Of a DNA stretch of 64,000 nucleotides, positions 17,504-26,763 are shown in pieces (position 1 is the stretch's first letter; the number at the start of each line of letters is the position of its first letter). The notes beneath the pieces were generated by a model that did no database searches, was not told where the DNA came from, and saw only the letters and a program-made list of their open reading frames with translations. The translations under genes were made by a program, and so were the position numbers. This DNA is from CAVROP01 sp050008495. GTDB taxonomy: Bacteria; Acidobacteriota; Terriglobia; UBA7540. Where the stretch lies: positions 3,100-67,099 of the forward strand of contig JBEKMN010000068.1 in NCBI GenBank assembly GCA_050008495.1, read 5' to 3'.

Positions 17504-18568
17504 ATGATGCACTCACATATTGGAACGGTACTGGCCACTACGATGGCGGCAGTTGCAGTGTTCGCACTGGCGGCCGGCGGCAAGCTTATCGCCACAGAAT
17601 TTCCGCAGACCGAGATTTCAAACGGCAAGCTTCGCGTGAAGTTATATCTTCCCGATCCTAAGAATGGATATTATCGTGGCACACGGTTTGACTGGTCAGG
17701 AGTCATCGCCAGCCTCGAATATGAAGGGCACAACTATTACGGGCCGTGGTTTGACAGGATCGACCCGCCTATCCACGATTATATTTTCAAGGGAACCGAA
17801 GTAGTGGCGGGCGCCTGCAGCGGCATTTCAGGGCCCGTCGAGGAGTTCCAGACCAATGATGCAGCCCTCGGGTGGAACGAAGCCAAGGCCGGCGGGACTT
17901 TTATCAAAATCGGCGTCGGGGTGCTTCGAAAGGCCGGCGCGAGCTATGACGCGTACACGCTGTATGAGATCGTGGACCAGGGGAAACGGACGGTCAAACT
18001 GCATTCCGATTCCGTCGAGTTCACGCAGGAGTTGACTGACCCGTCTTCAGGCTATGGCTACGTGTACCGCAAGATCGTGCGGCTTAAAGAAGGCAAGCCG
18101 GAGATGGTGCTCGAGCACAGTTTGAAGAACACCGGCCGCCGCACGATCCATAGCGCCGTTTACAATCACAATTTTCTGGTGCTCGACAAACAGCCGCCCG
18201 GTCCCGATTTCTCTATCTCGGTCCCCTTCCAGATTCATCCCACGCAGTCGGCTGACGAGCGCTTCGCGAAGGCTCAGGAGAACCGCATTGTCTTTGCGAA
18301 AGCCCTGGAGAATGAAGATATGGTGGAAATCCCCTTTCGGGGTTTCGGCGACACTCCTAAAGACTACGACATTCGCATCGAGAACCCCAAAGTGGGCGCG
18401 GGAATGAGGATTCAAGGAGACCGCCCGCTGTCGTTTGTCAACTTCTGGTCGATGCGCAAAGTCCTCGCCATGGAGCCCTTCATCGCCATGACGATCGACC
18501 CGGGCCAGGAATTTACCTGGAATACCCACTACGAGTATTACACCCTCTCGGCGAGCCGGACTCCTTAA
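17504..18568 (+). CDS. Exported mutarotase-like protein
   Basis: 354 residues with an N-terminal signal peptide (about residues 1-30, AAVAVFALAAGGKL). The body is beta-rich with features seen in aldose-1-epimerase-like folds: RFDWSGVIASLEY near the start, LEHSLKNTGRRTIHSAVYNHNF in the middle (a candidate active-site His) and an FTWNTHYEYYTL C-terminus. Similar exported proteins of unknown substrate are common in Acidobacteria. The start is the first of two adjacent ATGs, with GGGAG upstream. It follows the VCBS protein by 177 bp, and an operon is possible. The fold is inferred from general pattern and the function is not known. Confidence 0.7.
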   Translation: MMHSHIGTVLATTMAAVAVFALAAGGKLIATEFPQTEISNGKLRVKLYLPDPKNGYYRGTRFDWSGVIASLEYEGHNYYGPWFDRIDPPIHDYIFKGTEVVAGACSGISGPVEEFQTNDAALGWNEAKAGGTFIKIGVGVLRKAGASYDAYTLYEIVDQGKRTVKLHSDSVEFTQELTDPSSGYGYVYRKIVRLKEGKPEMVLEHSLKNTGRRTIHSAVYNHNFLVLDKQPPGPDFSISVPFQIHPTQSADERFAKAQENRIVFAKALENEDMVEIPFRGFGDTPKDYDIRIENPKVGAGMRIQGDRPLSFVNFWSMRKVLAMEPFIAMTIDPGQEFTWNTHYEYYTLSASRTP

Positions 18569-18590
18569 AATGCCGGCCACATCGCGAGCC

Positions 18591-19385
18591 TCATGGCCTG
18601 AGTGTCATCCATGCGGCGAGCAGATCCATGGGCCAGTGCATGAAGATCAAGCGGGGGAGGGCGCGCGTGTGCAGATAGATGAGTTGGATGACGACGATCA
18701 AAGGGATAAACTGGAGGAAGCGGAACAGCATGAGCCGCCAGTCGAGGACCAGGGGAAACAGGCTATGCTCGAAGGCCCACCAGAACCCTACCACCGTCAC
18801 CGTGACCCAGGTCTTGCCGGTCAGCGCCTTGAGCCGGGCGGCACAATAAGCCTGGTAAATGGCTTCTTCGGTGGGCGACCAGACGAGCCAGAAGACAGAC
18901 AAGCTGTAGTAGACGGCCCAAGGCGGAAGATGGCGCGCGGAGAGGAGGCCCGGTGCCAGACCCTTAGGGTTGAGATGGGTTGTTCCATAAACCAGCCAGG
19001 ACGCAAGCGTCCCGCCGCCCCCCACGATGGTCGGGAAGAGGATGAGGAAGAGCGCGAGGCCCCAAAGCGCCTCCCAACCAAGCCGGGATCGATCGACGCC
19101 GAAAAGGTCAACGAGCCGGATACCTTCCGAACGCGCCTGTCGCCAGAGCAGGAGTAGACATCCGATGTCGATGAGGGTTGCATAGACAGTCCACCACGGC
19201 GCCTGAGCGCGCCAAGGAGAAGGATTACCCCGGAGCCAGAGGACGGCCGCCAATCCGCCTTGCACCAACAGCATCAGGCAGGCCCGGGCCGGCGTCAGAG
19301 CTAGAGGTCCCCACCACCCGATGCGGCCGGATTGCACGCGTTGTTGGATTGCGGAGGCGGAGTTGGGGGTCAGCACTTCGTCCAT
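18591..19385 (-). CDS. CPBP-family intramembrane protease-like protein
   Basis: 264 residues with about seven hydrophobic segments. The CPBP (CAAX protease / bacteriocin-processing) motifs are seen in order: EEAIYQ where EExxxR is usual, then FEHSLF (FxxxH region), then HWPMD near the C-terminus. The Arg of motif 1 is replaced by Gln, so activity is uncertain. The ATG at 19385 lies 7 bp before the end of murJ in transcription order, with GAGGTG upstream. It is last in a three-gene minus-strand operon (zinc-ribbon protein, murJ, CPBP). The substrate is unknown. Confidence 0.8.
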   Translation of the reverse strand: MDEVLTPNSASAIQQRVQSGRIGWWGPLALTPARACLMLLVQGGLAAVLWLRGNPSPWRAQAPWWTVYATLIDIGCLLLLWRQARSEGIRLVDLFGVDRSRLGWEALWGLALFLILFPTIVGGGGTLASWLVYGTTHLNPKGLAPGLLSARHLPPWAVYYSLSVFWLVWSPTEEAIYQAYCAARLKALTGKTWVTVTVVGFWWAFEHSLFPLVLDWRLMLFRFLQFIPLIVVIQLIYLHTRALPRLIFMHWPMDLLAAWMTLRP

Positions 19386-19392
19386 CGGGTTT

Positions 19393-20952
19393 TCACCTCT
19401 TTGCCAGTCTCCTGAGGTAGTCCTCGACTTCCCTCAACCGAAACAGTCTGGCGAGGAGCGCCAACAGCACCAAACCTACTGAACTCACGATTACCAAAAC
19501 GAGCAGCGCCTGATGGGTGGTTTGCCAGCCAAGACCCGCTCCCAACCAATTACTCAGCTTGAAGCACGCGACTCCCGCCAGCGCTGAAATCGCGCCAATC
19601 TTAAGGAAAAACACCAGAAACGCGTGGCCCTCGCGGTTGCGGATTCGGCGATTCAACAGAAAATGGAGAATCACTGTGCAAGCGGTGATCCCCAGGGAAC
19701 TCGCCCAGGCAAGACCAAGGTACTGAAAGTGGTGGGCCAGCCACCAGTACGCGGGGAGGCTAAGGAAAGTAATCCCTGTACCCACGACGGCGGGCGTAAT
19801 GGTGTCGCGAGCGGCGTAGAAAGCACGCGCCAGGATATTCTGCATCGCCCAGGCGAACATGCCGAGGGAAAACACCCGCAGGGCGGCAGAGGTGGCTTCG
19901 AAATCGCCTCCTTGCAGGCGCGTGTGCGAGAACAGGAAATGGACAAGCGGCGTGCTCTGGGCGATGATCAAGGCGGAAATCGGGAGAAGCGGGATGAGCA
20001 ACCCTTTCAGCGTGGCGTTCACGGCACGGTTGAGTTCTTCGAGTTTCCCCTCCGAATAAAGCTGTGCCATAAAAGGAAACGATGCCACCCCCACCGACAT
20101 ACCGACCACGCCCAGCGGAACGCGCATCAGCGACTTCGCGTACGTCAGCCAGGTGATGGACGCGCGGCCCAGGAAAGAGCCGAACCAGCGGATGATCCAA
20201 TCATCCGTAGCAGGGAGAGAGAGTGCGAGCATAATTGGAATCGAGAGTTTGATGAACGACCGGAAGCCGGGATGCCGGATGTCGAGGCTGGGAGCGAACC
20301 GGGCTCCAGCCCGGCGTGCGCCGTAAATCTGGAGAAGGAAATTCCCAAAGAACGCGCCAGCCACCACTCCCAGCGCGAATCCTGTCATGCCGATTCGCGA
20401 AGAAAGCAACAGTCCACCGAGAACGACCCCGAGGTTATAGATCACCCCACCAAGGGATGGGATGACGAATCTCCCCTTGGCGTACTGGACGGCCGTCAGA
20501 ATGCTTCCCAGGTAGAAGAAAATCTGCGCGGGCAACATCACGCGGGTCAGAAACACAGTTTGCGCCTTGGCTGGGGGAGCAAAACCCGGGGCGATGGCTG
20601 CAACCAAGTGAGGTGCGAAGATCTCCCCAATCCCCACCAAAGCCACGACTACCAACCCCATCACCGAGACCACCGTCGAGAAGGCGCGCCACCCCTCGTC
20701 CTCCCGGTTTTCGGCCATGTAGCGGGCGAAGACGGGTATAAAGGTCACGCTAAGAGCGCCGGCGGCTACCAGGTAATTCAAGAAATCGGGCAGCGTGAAG
20801 GCTGCGTAATAAGTGTCGGTGATGGCGTTGGCGCCACTCGTGTGGGCCACCGTCCACTCGCGAAAGTAACCCAACACGCGGCTCACCAACACCCCCGCCA
20901 TCACGATCCCGGAGGCTTTGGCGATGCGGCTCGTGACACTCGAAGAGGCCAT
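19393..20952 (-). CDS. murJ: Lipid II flippase MurJ
   Basis: Inner-membrane flippase of 519 residues with about 14 hydrophobic segments, moving lipid II to the periplasmic face for peptidoglycan synthesis. Recognised by the MviN/MurJ N-terminus (SRVLGYFREWTVAHTSG, DTYYAAFTLPDFL) and conserved central loops (FIPVFARYMAE; SRIGMTGFALGVVAGAFF). It begins 9 bp after the zinc-ribbon gene ends and runs into the CPBP gene, so all three are probably co-transcribed. Length matches the family. Confidence 0.93.
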   Translation of the reverse strand: MASSSVTSRIAKASGIVMAGVLVSRVLGYFREWTVAHTSGANAITDTYYAAFTLPDFLNYLVAAGALSVTFIPVFARYMAENREDEGWRAFSTVVSVMGLVVVALVGIGEIFAPHLVAAIAPGFAPPAKAQTVFLTRVMLPAQIFFYLGSILTAVQYAKGRFVIPSLGGVIYNLGVVLGGLLLSSRIGMTGFALGVVAGAFFGNFLLQIYGARRAGARFAPSLDIRHPGFRSFIKLSIPIMLALSLPATDDWIIRWFGSFLGRASITWLTYAKSLMRVPLGVVGMSVGVASFPFMAQLYSEGKLEELNRAVNATLKGLLIPLLPISALIIAQSTPLVHFLFSHTRLQGGDFEATSAALRVFSLGMFAWAMQNILARAFYAARDTITPAVVGTGITFLSLPAYWWLAHHFQYLGLAWASSLGITACTVILHFLLNRRIRNREGHAFLVFFLKIGAISALAGVACFKLSNWLGAGLGWQTTHQALLVLVIVSSVGLVLLALLARLFRLREVEDYLRRLAKR

Positions 20953-20961
20953 TTGAAAATG

Positions 20962-21885
20962 CTATCTCTCTGGGAAGGGGAAGCGCTTCCGGCAATGACT
21001 GCAACGTGCCATCTTGGGACGGAACAGGAGGCGTTCCGCGGCGGTACGCCGAGAACGGCGGTAGTTGCCGCTGCCACAATAGGGACAGCGGCCTGATTCC
21101 TGGTTCGAGGAGCCAGCGGCGTCTGCTTGCTTCCCGGCGTTCGGCTGAGCTTTCTTGCCGGCGGTTCTTGAAGCGCTTGGCTCATCAGGGTGTCTGACAT
21201 AGGGAAACCGCTTGCCGCACCTCTCGCAACGTGCCATCGGCGGGCGTTGCAAGGCTTTTTCCAGGGCAGTGCGCTCGGTACGATGGTATTTCGAGCTGCC
21301 GCAAGACGGACATTTGGGCACGTCCTCACTTGAGGATCTGGCTTGGGCCGCCTTTTGGGGGACTTCGCCTGGGGTGTTCTCTTTGGTCATTTTTGGAACT
21401 TGTTTCTCCTCTGCCGGTTGAGATCCGGCTGCCGGCGCCTCCGCCAACTTCGTCGAGTTCGGATGTCCGGGGTGCGGAAAGCGCAGGCCACAGACCTCGC
21501 AACGAGCCATTGGTGCATGGCGCAAGATCCGTTCCCCGGTGGTTCGCTCCGTCCGGTGGTATCCCTTGCTGCCACAAGCCGGACAGTGGAACACGTCCTC
21601 GTTCGGAAAGTCAGCCGCGGCGACTGGATGCCCTTCCGGTTCGGGGCTCGCCTCCGGCCTCACTAAACCCTCTGGTTCACCCCCAAACCCGGGTACGCTT
21701 ATCGGCTGTTTCCCTGCCTGGGATGAGCCATCAGGTTTTCTAGTATGCCTCGGCAGATAGCGCGCCGCCCGACACCGCGAGCACTTTTGCAGTCGATACC
21801 CGAAGGCCCGCGCAAGGTTGTACTTGAAGTCGTGCGGGACGGGATCGGTTTTTGTCGCGCCGCATTTGGGACATGGCGGAATCAT
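20962..21885 (-). CDS. Protein with four tandem zinc ribbons
   Basis: 307 residues from the ATG at 21885. A TTG three codons upstream is the alternative; neither has a clear ribosome site. Four CxxC...CxxC modules are joined by low-complexity linkers: module 1 CPKCG...CSRC; modules 2-4 CPACGSKGYHRTERT, CPSCGSSKYHRTERT and CPYCGSGNYRRSRRT, each ending MARCxxC(G)xRFP. Modules 2-4 are clear internal duplications, each with a 25-26-residue loop between the CxxC pairs. No enzymatic domain is visible; binding of nucleic acid or protein is plausible. It precedes murJ with a 9-bp gap. Family not recognised. Confidence 0.8.
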   Translation of the reverse strand: MIPPCPKCGATKTDPVPHDFKYNLARAFGYRLQKCSRCRAARYLPRHTRKPDGSSQAGKQPISVPGFGGEPEGLVRPEASPEPEGHPVAAADFPNEDVFHCPACGSKGYHRTERTTGERILRHAPMARCEVCGLRFPHPGHPNSTKLAEAPAAGSQPAEEKQVPKMTKENTPGEVPQKAAQARSSSEDVPKCPSCGSSKYHRTERTALEKALQRPPMARCERCGKRFPYVRHPDEPSASRTAGKKAQPNAGKQADAAGSSNQESGRCPYCGSGNYRRSRRTAAERLLFRPKMARCSHCRKRFPFPER

Positions 21886-22193
21886 GACCGACAATCGTGA
21901 CAGAGACGTTACAACGGCATTACATTAGCAGACGCCAACCGAGTCCGCAACCCGGAAGTGCGTCACTTGCAAGTGTCCAGGCGCCTATAAGGCCGCCGTA
22001 CTTCCCACGGAGGCGGCTCCTTTGCGCAATCCCTTGTGGTGACGCCATCTGCTGGCGAGCCTCCCACCGTTCGCGTACTGCGCACTTCGTAATCAGGCAG
22101 CTTGCATTTTTGTCCAAAATCTGTTTGAAATGTTGGGGCCTGGAAGGCAGGGGGACCGGAGCAGGTAGGAAGTTCTGGTCCGCAGGAGGTCTT

Positions 22194-24737
22194 ATGCGTA
22201 AGCTCATGGGGCTTGTTTTCATCGTTGCAATCTTTGTTTCTTCCGCCCACGCTCAATCCCCCGAGCAGCCAAAAGACTACACCGCCCACGTAGTGGGCTA
22301 CGCACATATGGACATGGCCTGGCTTTGGCGCTGGGAGGAATCCATCTATGACATCATGTACAACACCTTCAGCAACCAGCTTAAGCTGATGGACCAGTTC
22401 CCTGATTATACTTATGCCCAGGATCAGGCCGTTGTGCTCGAAATGATGGAGCGTTACTTTCCCGACATCTTCAAGGGAATGGTCCAAAAGGCCAGAACCG
22501 GCAATTTCATCCCCGTCACTTCCAGTTGGGTGCAGATGGACGAAAACGTTTCGGACGGCGAGTCGCTGGTGCGCCAGTTCCTCTACGGCCAGAAATATAG
22601 TAAGGAAAAGTTCGGCCATTATATTCGGGCCGCATGGCAGCCGGACGTGTTCGGCCATCCTTACTCGATGCCGCAGATCGCACACCAAGCCGGCATTGAA
22701 CTCTATCTTTTCAACCGGCCTCACGATCCGTCCCGGCCGCCCATCATCTGGTGGCAGGGTCTGGACGGGAGCCGGGTGTTGGGCTACACCACGCCCGGCG
22801 AGTACACTCAGCCCATGGACCATGAGCACACCACCGTACTGGGGATGAAGAACGCGGATCGCGCCGGGGTTAAGAACATCATGGTGCTGTACGGCATGGG
22901 GGATCACGGTGGCGGTCCAAACCCCGAAGACGTGGCGGGAATTGCGAAGTTGAACGCTTCCCCCAATGATGTGCGGGTGAGGACCACTAACGTCGCGGAT
23001 TACATTGATATCCTGCTCACCGAAAAGAGAGACTTCCCGGTCGTGGCGGGCGAGATGCAGAATGTTTTTCCCGGGTGCTATACAACCCAAGTAGATATGA
23101 AACGCCATAATCGGCAGGCCGAGCAGCTCCTTCTGGATGCCGAGAAGATGTCGGAACTGGCGGTATTCTTTGACTACCGGGATTACTACCCCAATCGTGA
23201 TATCACAGAGGCCTGGAAGATAGCCCTGCTGGACCAAGCTCACGACCTGGCCGCCGGCTCGGGCATCGGTCCTATTTATGCCGACGCCGCCAAGCAATAC
23301 CAGGAAGTGTTTGAGCGCGCTCACCGGGCTTTGAACTTCTCCCTTCAAAACCTCGGCCTGCAGGTAGACACGCGAGGCGAGGGGATTCCGGTGGCCGTCT
23401 ATAACCCTCAATCCTGGGACCGCACAGATTTGGTCATCAGCGAAGTGTCCGCTTTTTCGTTGCCCCCGCGCATGGTGGCCGTGCACGGCAAAGAGGCTGT
23501 TCCGGTGCAGGTGCTGAAGCCGGCGGCCAAAGTGGGCGCGCGTGAAACCGCCACGGTTGCTTTCGTCGCCCAGAAGGTTCCGCAGATGGGATTGAAGCTT
23601 TATAAGCTCGTTCCTGAAACCGGAATCCCCAAGTCCCCCGCATCGTCTGTTCAGGTCGGCGCGAAACCTCGCTGGTATCTCGAAAATGAGTTCTTCCGAG
23701 TTGAACTTAATCCCGAGACCGGCTACATTGCCCGGCTTTACGACAAAGCACATAAGCGTGAAGCGTTTCGGGGCGAGGGTAATTTCCTGTTGGCGCTCGA
23801 GGACACGGCGGAGAGAGCCAAGGAAACCTCTCCCGAGTACGCCGGGCCAGCCTGGGATATCGGGCTGACGGGAAAGAAGTGGGATGTCGGAAAAGCGGCG
23901 CACATCGAGATCATCGAGCAGGGACCGGCGCGGGCTACGCTCCGTGTGGTCCATCGCTTCCGGGACTCGGAATTCTCCCAGGAGATCAGTCTGATTGCGG
24001 GTGTACCTCGCGTAGATGTGGAATTCTCAACCGACTGGTACGAACGCGCTACGTTCCTGAAGGCAGGCTTCCCGGTCAACGTTTCCTCCACCAAAGTGGC
24101 GGCGGAGATCCCCTATGGCGCCATCGAACGCGGACAGACAGGGAATGAAATGGTGATGGGCAAGTGGGTCGACATCTCCAACGCGGATTATGGCGTAGCC
24201 ATTCTCAACAACGGCCGCAACGGCTTTGATGCCAAAGACAACGTGATCCGACTCTCCGTGATTCGTGGCCCCTGGGGTCCCGACCCGCGAGCCGATGAGG
24301 GACACCACAGCTTCGGATACTCCCTATACCCTCACCAGGGCGGATGGCGAGAGGGCAAAGTGGAGTTCCAGGCCCTAGCTTTCAACTCGCCCTTGCTGGC
24401 GCTGCAAGAGCCGGCCCACGCGAGCCCCCAGGAACAGTGGGCGGGCAAGGCAGGCGGTTTGCCGGATTCGTACTCGTTCATAAAGACGGATAGCGATCAC
24501 GTAATTCTGTATGCCCTGAAGCAGATGGAAGGGTTCTACGACACTGACGCTATCCTGCGGTTTTTTGAATGCGAAGGCCGCGAAGGAGATGTCTCGCTTC
24601 AACTCCCGCGTTCGGTTCGCGTGCTGGAAACGAATCTACTGGAGGATGTGGTCCTGGGGACAGTCGGAGAGGGCCAGACCATCCACTTCCATATGAAGCC
24701 CTGGGAGATTAAAACCTTGCGATTGGTTAGGCGCTAA
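22194..24737 (+). CDS. Exported alpha-mannosidase, glycoside hydrolase family 38
   Basis: 847 residues from the ATG at 22194, chosen for AGGAGG five bases upstream and the signal peptide that follows (KLMGLVFIVAIFVSSAHAQ). It hydrolyses alpha-mannosyl linkages, here in the periplasm or outside. Zinc ligands H38 and D40 are in GYAHMDMAWLWRW; the nucleophile is D151 in QPDVFGHP. YGMGDHGGGP supplies further active-site residues. The C-terminal beta domains typical of GH38 follow (EQGPARATLRVVHRF). A long antisense frame across the gene is a shadow. No operon partner. Confidence 0.92.
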   Translation: MRKLMGLVFIVAIFVSSAHAQSPEQPKDYTAHVVGYAHMDMAWLWRWEESIYDIMYNTFSNQLKLMDQFPDYTYAQDQAVVLEMMERYFPDIFKGMVQKARTGNFIPVTSSWVQMDENVSDGESLVRQFLYGQKYSKEKFGHYIRAAWQPDVFGHPYSMPQIAHQAGIELYLFNRPHDPSRPPIIWWQGLDGSRVLGYTTPGEYTQPMDHEHTTVLGMKNADRAGVKNIMVLYGMGDHGGGPNPEDVAGIAKLNASPNDVRVRTTNVADYIDILLTEKRDFPVVAGEMQNVFPGCYTTQVDMKRHNRQAEQLLLDAEKMSELAVFFDYRDYYPNRDITEAWKIALLDQAHDLAAGSGIGPIYADAAKQYQEVFERAHRALNFSLQNLGLQVDTRGEGIPVAVYNPQSWDRTDLVISEVSAFSLPPRMVAVHGKEAVPVQVLKPAAKVGARETATVAFVAQKVPQMGLKLYKLVPETGIPKSPASSVQVGAKPRWYLENEFFRVELNPETGYIARLYDKAHKREAFRGEGNFLLALEDTAERAKETSPEYAGPAWDIGLTGKKWDVGKAAHIEIIEQGPARATLRVVHRFRDSEFSQEISLIAGVPRVDVEFSTDWYERATFLKAGFPVNVSSTKVAAEIPYGAIERGQTGNEMVMGKWVDISNADYGVAILNNGRNGFDAKDNVIRLSVIRGPWGPDPRADEGHHSFGYSLYPHQGGWREGKVEFQALAFNSPLLALQEPAHASPQEQWAGKAGGLPDSYSFIKTDSDHVILYALKQMEGFYDTDAILRFFECEGREGDVSLQLPRSVRVLETNLLEDVVLGTVGEGQTIHFHMKPWEIKTLRLVRR

Positions 24738-24743
24738 TACGGT

Positions 24744-24771
24744 CGTAGGGGCGGTTCGCGAACCGCCTAGG
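24744..24771. repeat. GTAGGGGC-family palindrome
   Basis: CGTAGGGGCGGTTCGCGAAC followed by CGCCTAGG forms a near-perfect palindrome just after the mannosidase stop codon. Same family as 7810-7895 and 61939-62055. Confidence 0.7.
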
Positions 24772-25082
24772 CTTGGCGACGCTCGGCCCTCCGGCTGGTG
24801 TTGAACCCGCCGCAATGCCCGCAAGTCCTTGATTCTCAGAAGCGCCCACCACTCCCCGACGACCCGGCACGACTTTGCGCCTTTTCACCCCTCCTGCCAG
24901 TTTGGCAACAGTCATTTTGCGCACTTCCTAATCTCAGAATCTGCGCCCACTTTTTGCCCTCGTGACGCTCCGTAATTCGCTAAGCTGTTTTGTTCCTTCG
25001 GCTTGAATCCATCCTGTTGACGTTTGTTGATCGCCTCGAGTTTGGCATGTAGCGTGCCCTCTCACAAGGTGCGAGGGACTTC

Positions 25083-25160
25083 GGGTCCTAGGGACCCGTC
25101 GTTCGACGGGTTGGGGGTTAGGGATTCCAGAAGTTCGACGAACTGGAGTTCTTAACCCCT
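25083..25160 (+). ncRNA. Candidate structured RNA upstream of ahbD-like gene
   Basis: Three hairpins follow one another: GGGTCC-TAG-GGACCC (25083-25097); CCCGTCG-TT-CGACGGG (25095-25110), which shares 3 bp with the first and so could be an alternative pairing; and a long stem at 25113-25160, where GGGGTTA pairs with TAACCCC and the inner strand continues with GU-tolerant pairs. No T-run follows. It lies 368 bp before the radical SAM start. It may be a regulatory leader, a small RNA or a mobile palindrome; I do not match it to a known riboswitch. Confidence 0.35.
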
Positions 25161-25527
25161 ATAGAATCTCAAGCTCAAACGCACGCCACGAATAGTTTCC
25201 TTCGCGACTCCAGGGCTACCCAACAGAGGAATAGGATAGTGAGTATCGCAAACCTATATCGGCCAATCTGCTCAATGGGGCAACCTGGATGCGGTATTGA
25301 TTGGAGTTGCAACCCTTTCGAACCTTCCGGCTACTTTGCACACAAGCAGGCATCGTTGCAGCGCACGATGCATTTCGGATGCAACGCATTGGATTTACGC
25401 AGGTTCGAGGGAAGCACGCTGGCTTGGAGCACGGCCGAGCGCCGCAATTCCCGAAGGGATGGGCAAATACGTGCTCACGGAAATAGTGGCTGCGTCAAAC
25501 AGCCGCTACTAAGGAACGGGTCGTGCG

Positions 25528-26763
25528 ATGTGGCTTAACAATCTAGACTACAAACCGCGGCTCGTTTTTTGGGAGGTTACCAAGGGGTGCAATCTACGTT
25601 GTATCCATTGTCGCGCCACCGCATCAGAACTCTCATCACCATTAGACCTACCTACAACCAAAGCCCTGAACTTAATAAAGCAAGTCTCTCAGTCATTCCT
25701 ACCAATCCTAGTTCTGAGCGGTGGCGAACCTCTCTATCGTCACGACATCTTCGAGCTTTCGAGCTACGCCGCGTCCCTGGGGATGCGAGTGGCGCTGGCC
25801 ACCAATGGAACGCTGGTTGACAAACAGGTGGCGCGCCGGATTCTCGAATCAGGAGTGCGGCGTGTTTCCATCAGTCTGGACGGCGCCGACGCTGCGACCC
25901 ATGACGCGTTTCGCGGCATTACCGGCGCCTTCGACGCCGCACTGCGCGGCTTCCGGAACCTTCGCGAGCTGGGAATGTCGCTGCAGATCAACATGACGAT
26001 TGCTCGTCATAATGCGCACCAACTTCCCGCAGTGCTGGAGTTGGCCAAAGAGATCGGGGCGGATGCCCTGCACACGTTCCTTCTGGTTCCGGTGGGTTGC
26101 GGCGTGGACATCGCCGCGGAGCAAATGGTGCCCGCCGCAGAATACGAAGCGATCTTGAACTGGTTCTACGATCGTTCGCTGGAAGGCGGGATCGAGCTGA
26201 AAGCCACCTGCGCTCCTCATTATTTCCGCGTGATGCGGCAACGCCGCGCCGCCGAGCGCCGGGCGGCCACGAGCGTACACATCGAGACGCGCCCGGTAGA
26301 AGCCGGCGGATCGAAAGATGCCATCGGCCCAACTGAAATGACTATGCCCGGGTCGACGGGCATCGCCCTCCATCCACACGCTGCCCCTTCCGGCTCGGCG
26401 CATCCCCAGGGCATGAACGCCATGACCAAGGGCTGTCTGGCCGGCACGGGCGTCTGCTTCATTTCACACCGAGGCGAGGTTTATCCCTGCGGATACCTGC
26501 CGGTCTTGGCGGGCGACCTAAACAAGCAATCGTTCGGTGAGATTTGGGAGAGCGCCCCGGTTTTTCAGCAACTGCGTAGCACGGATAATCTAAAAGGCAA
26601 GTGCGGCTATTGTGAGTTTCGTAATGTTTGTATGGGGTGCCGCGCACGGGCCTACGCGGCCAGCGGCGATTATCTGGACGAAGAGCCATTCTGCGTTTAC
26701 CAACCCCGGCGGAAGGACTCCGCGGCGGGCATGCGGGAGGAAGTGACCCATGTTTCAGTTTAG
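25528..26763 (+). CDS. ahbD: AhbD-type radical SAM/SPASM protein (haem b synthase-like)
   Basis: 411 residues. AhbD decarboxylates Fe-coproporphyrin III to haem b in the sirohaem-dependent route. The radical SAM cluster motif is CNLRCIHC (C21, C25, C28) after VFWEVTKG. The C-terminal SPASM-type region has CLAGTGVCFISHRGEVYPCG, then KCGYCEFRNVCMGCRARAY and FCVYQP, closely as in AhbD/NirJ relatives. About 45 residues rich in Ala, Pro and His (around 245-290) look inserted before CLAGTG. The first 70 codons are visibly AT-richer than the rest. No ahbA, ahbB or ahbC is in the window, so a related maturase role remains possible. The next gene overlaps by 14 bp. Confidence 0.8.
   Translation: MWLNNLDYKPRLVFWEVTKGCNLRCIHCRATASELSSPLDLPTTKALNLIKQVSQSFLPILVLSGGEPLYRHDIFELSSYAASLGMRVALATNGTLVDKQVARRILESGVRRVSISLDGADAATHDAFRGITGAFDAALRGFRNLRELGMSLQINMTIARHNAHQLPAVLELAKEIGADALHTFLLVPVGCGVDIAAEQMVPAAEYEAILNWFYDRSLEGGIELKATCAPHYFRVMRQRRAAERRAATSVHIETRPVEAGGSKDAIGPTEMTMPGSTGIALHPHAAPSGSAHPQGMNAMTKGCLAGTGVCFISHRGEVYPCGYLPVLAGDLNKQSFGEIWESAPVFQQLRSTDNLKGKCGYCEFRNVCMGCRARAYAASGDYLDEEPFCVYQPRRKDSAAGMREEVTHVSV

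Larger units (their letters stand above)
24738..25527. other. 790-bp intergenic stretch with stacked hairpins
   Basis: No convincing gene. It holds a GTAGGGGC palindrome (24744-24771) and a cluster of hairpins (25083-25160). A GTG-initiated 99-codon frame (25239-25538) runs into the start of the radical SAM gene. It contains several Cys residues but has no recognisable motif and no ribosome site that I would trust, so it is not called. Confidence 0.6.

Noticed and set aside
19624..21096. A 490-codon plus-strand frame opposite murJ
   Set aside because: Composition is Arg/Gly/Asp/His-rich without motifs; murJ on the other strand is unambiguous.
21963..23954. A 663-codon minus-strand frame across the mannosidase gene
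   Set aside because: It is the high-GC shadow of GH38; the plus-strand gene has signal peptide, ribosome site and catalytic motifs, while this frame has none.
25239..25538. Cys-containing 99-codon frame before ahbD as a possible modified peptide substrate
   Set aside because: Radical SAM neighbours make this tempting, but it has no leader-like part, no repeated Cys pattern and no convincing ribosome site; AhbD acts on porphyrin.
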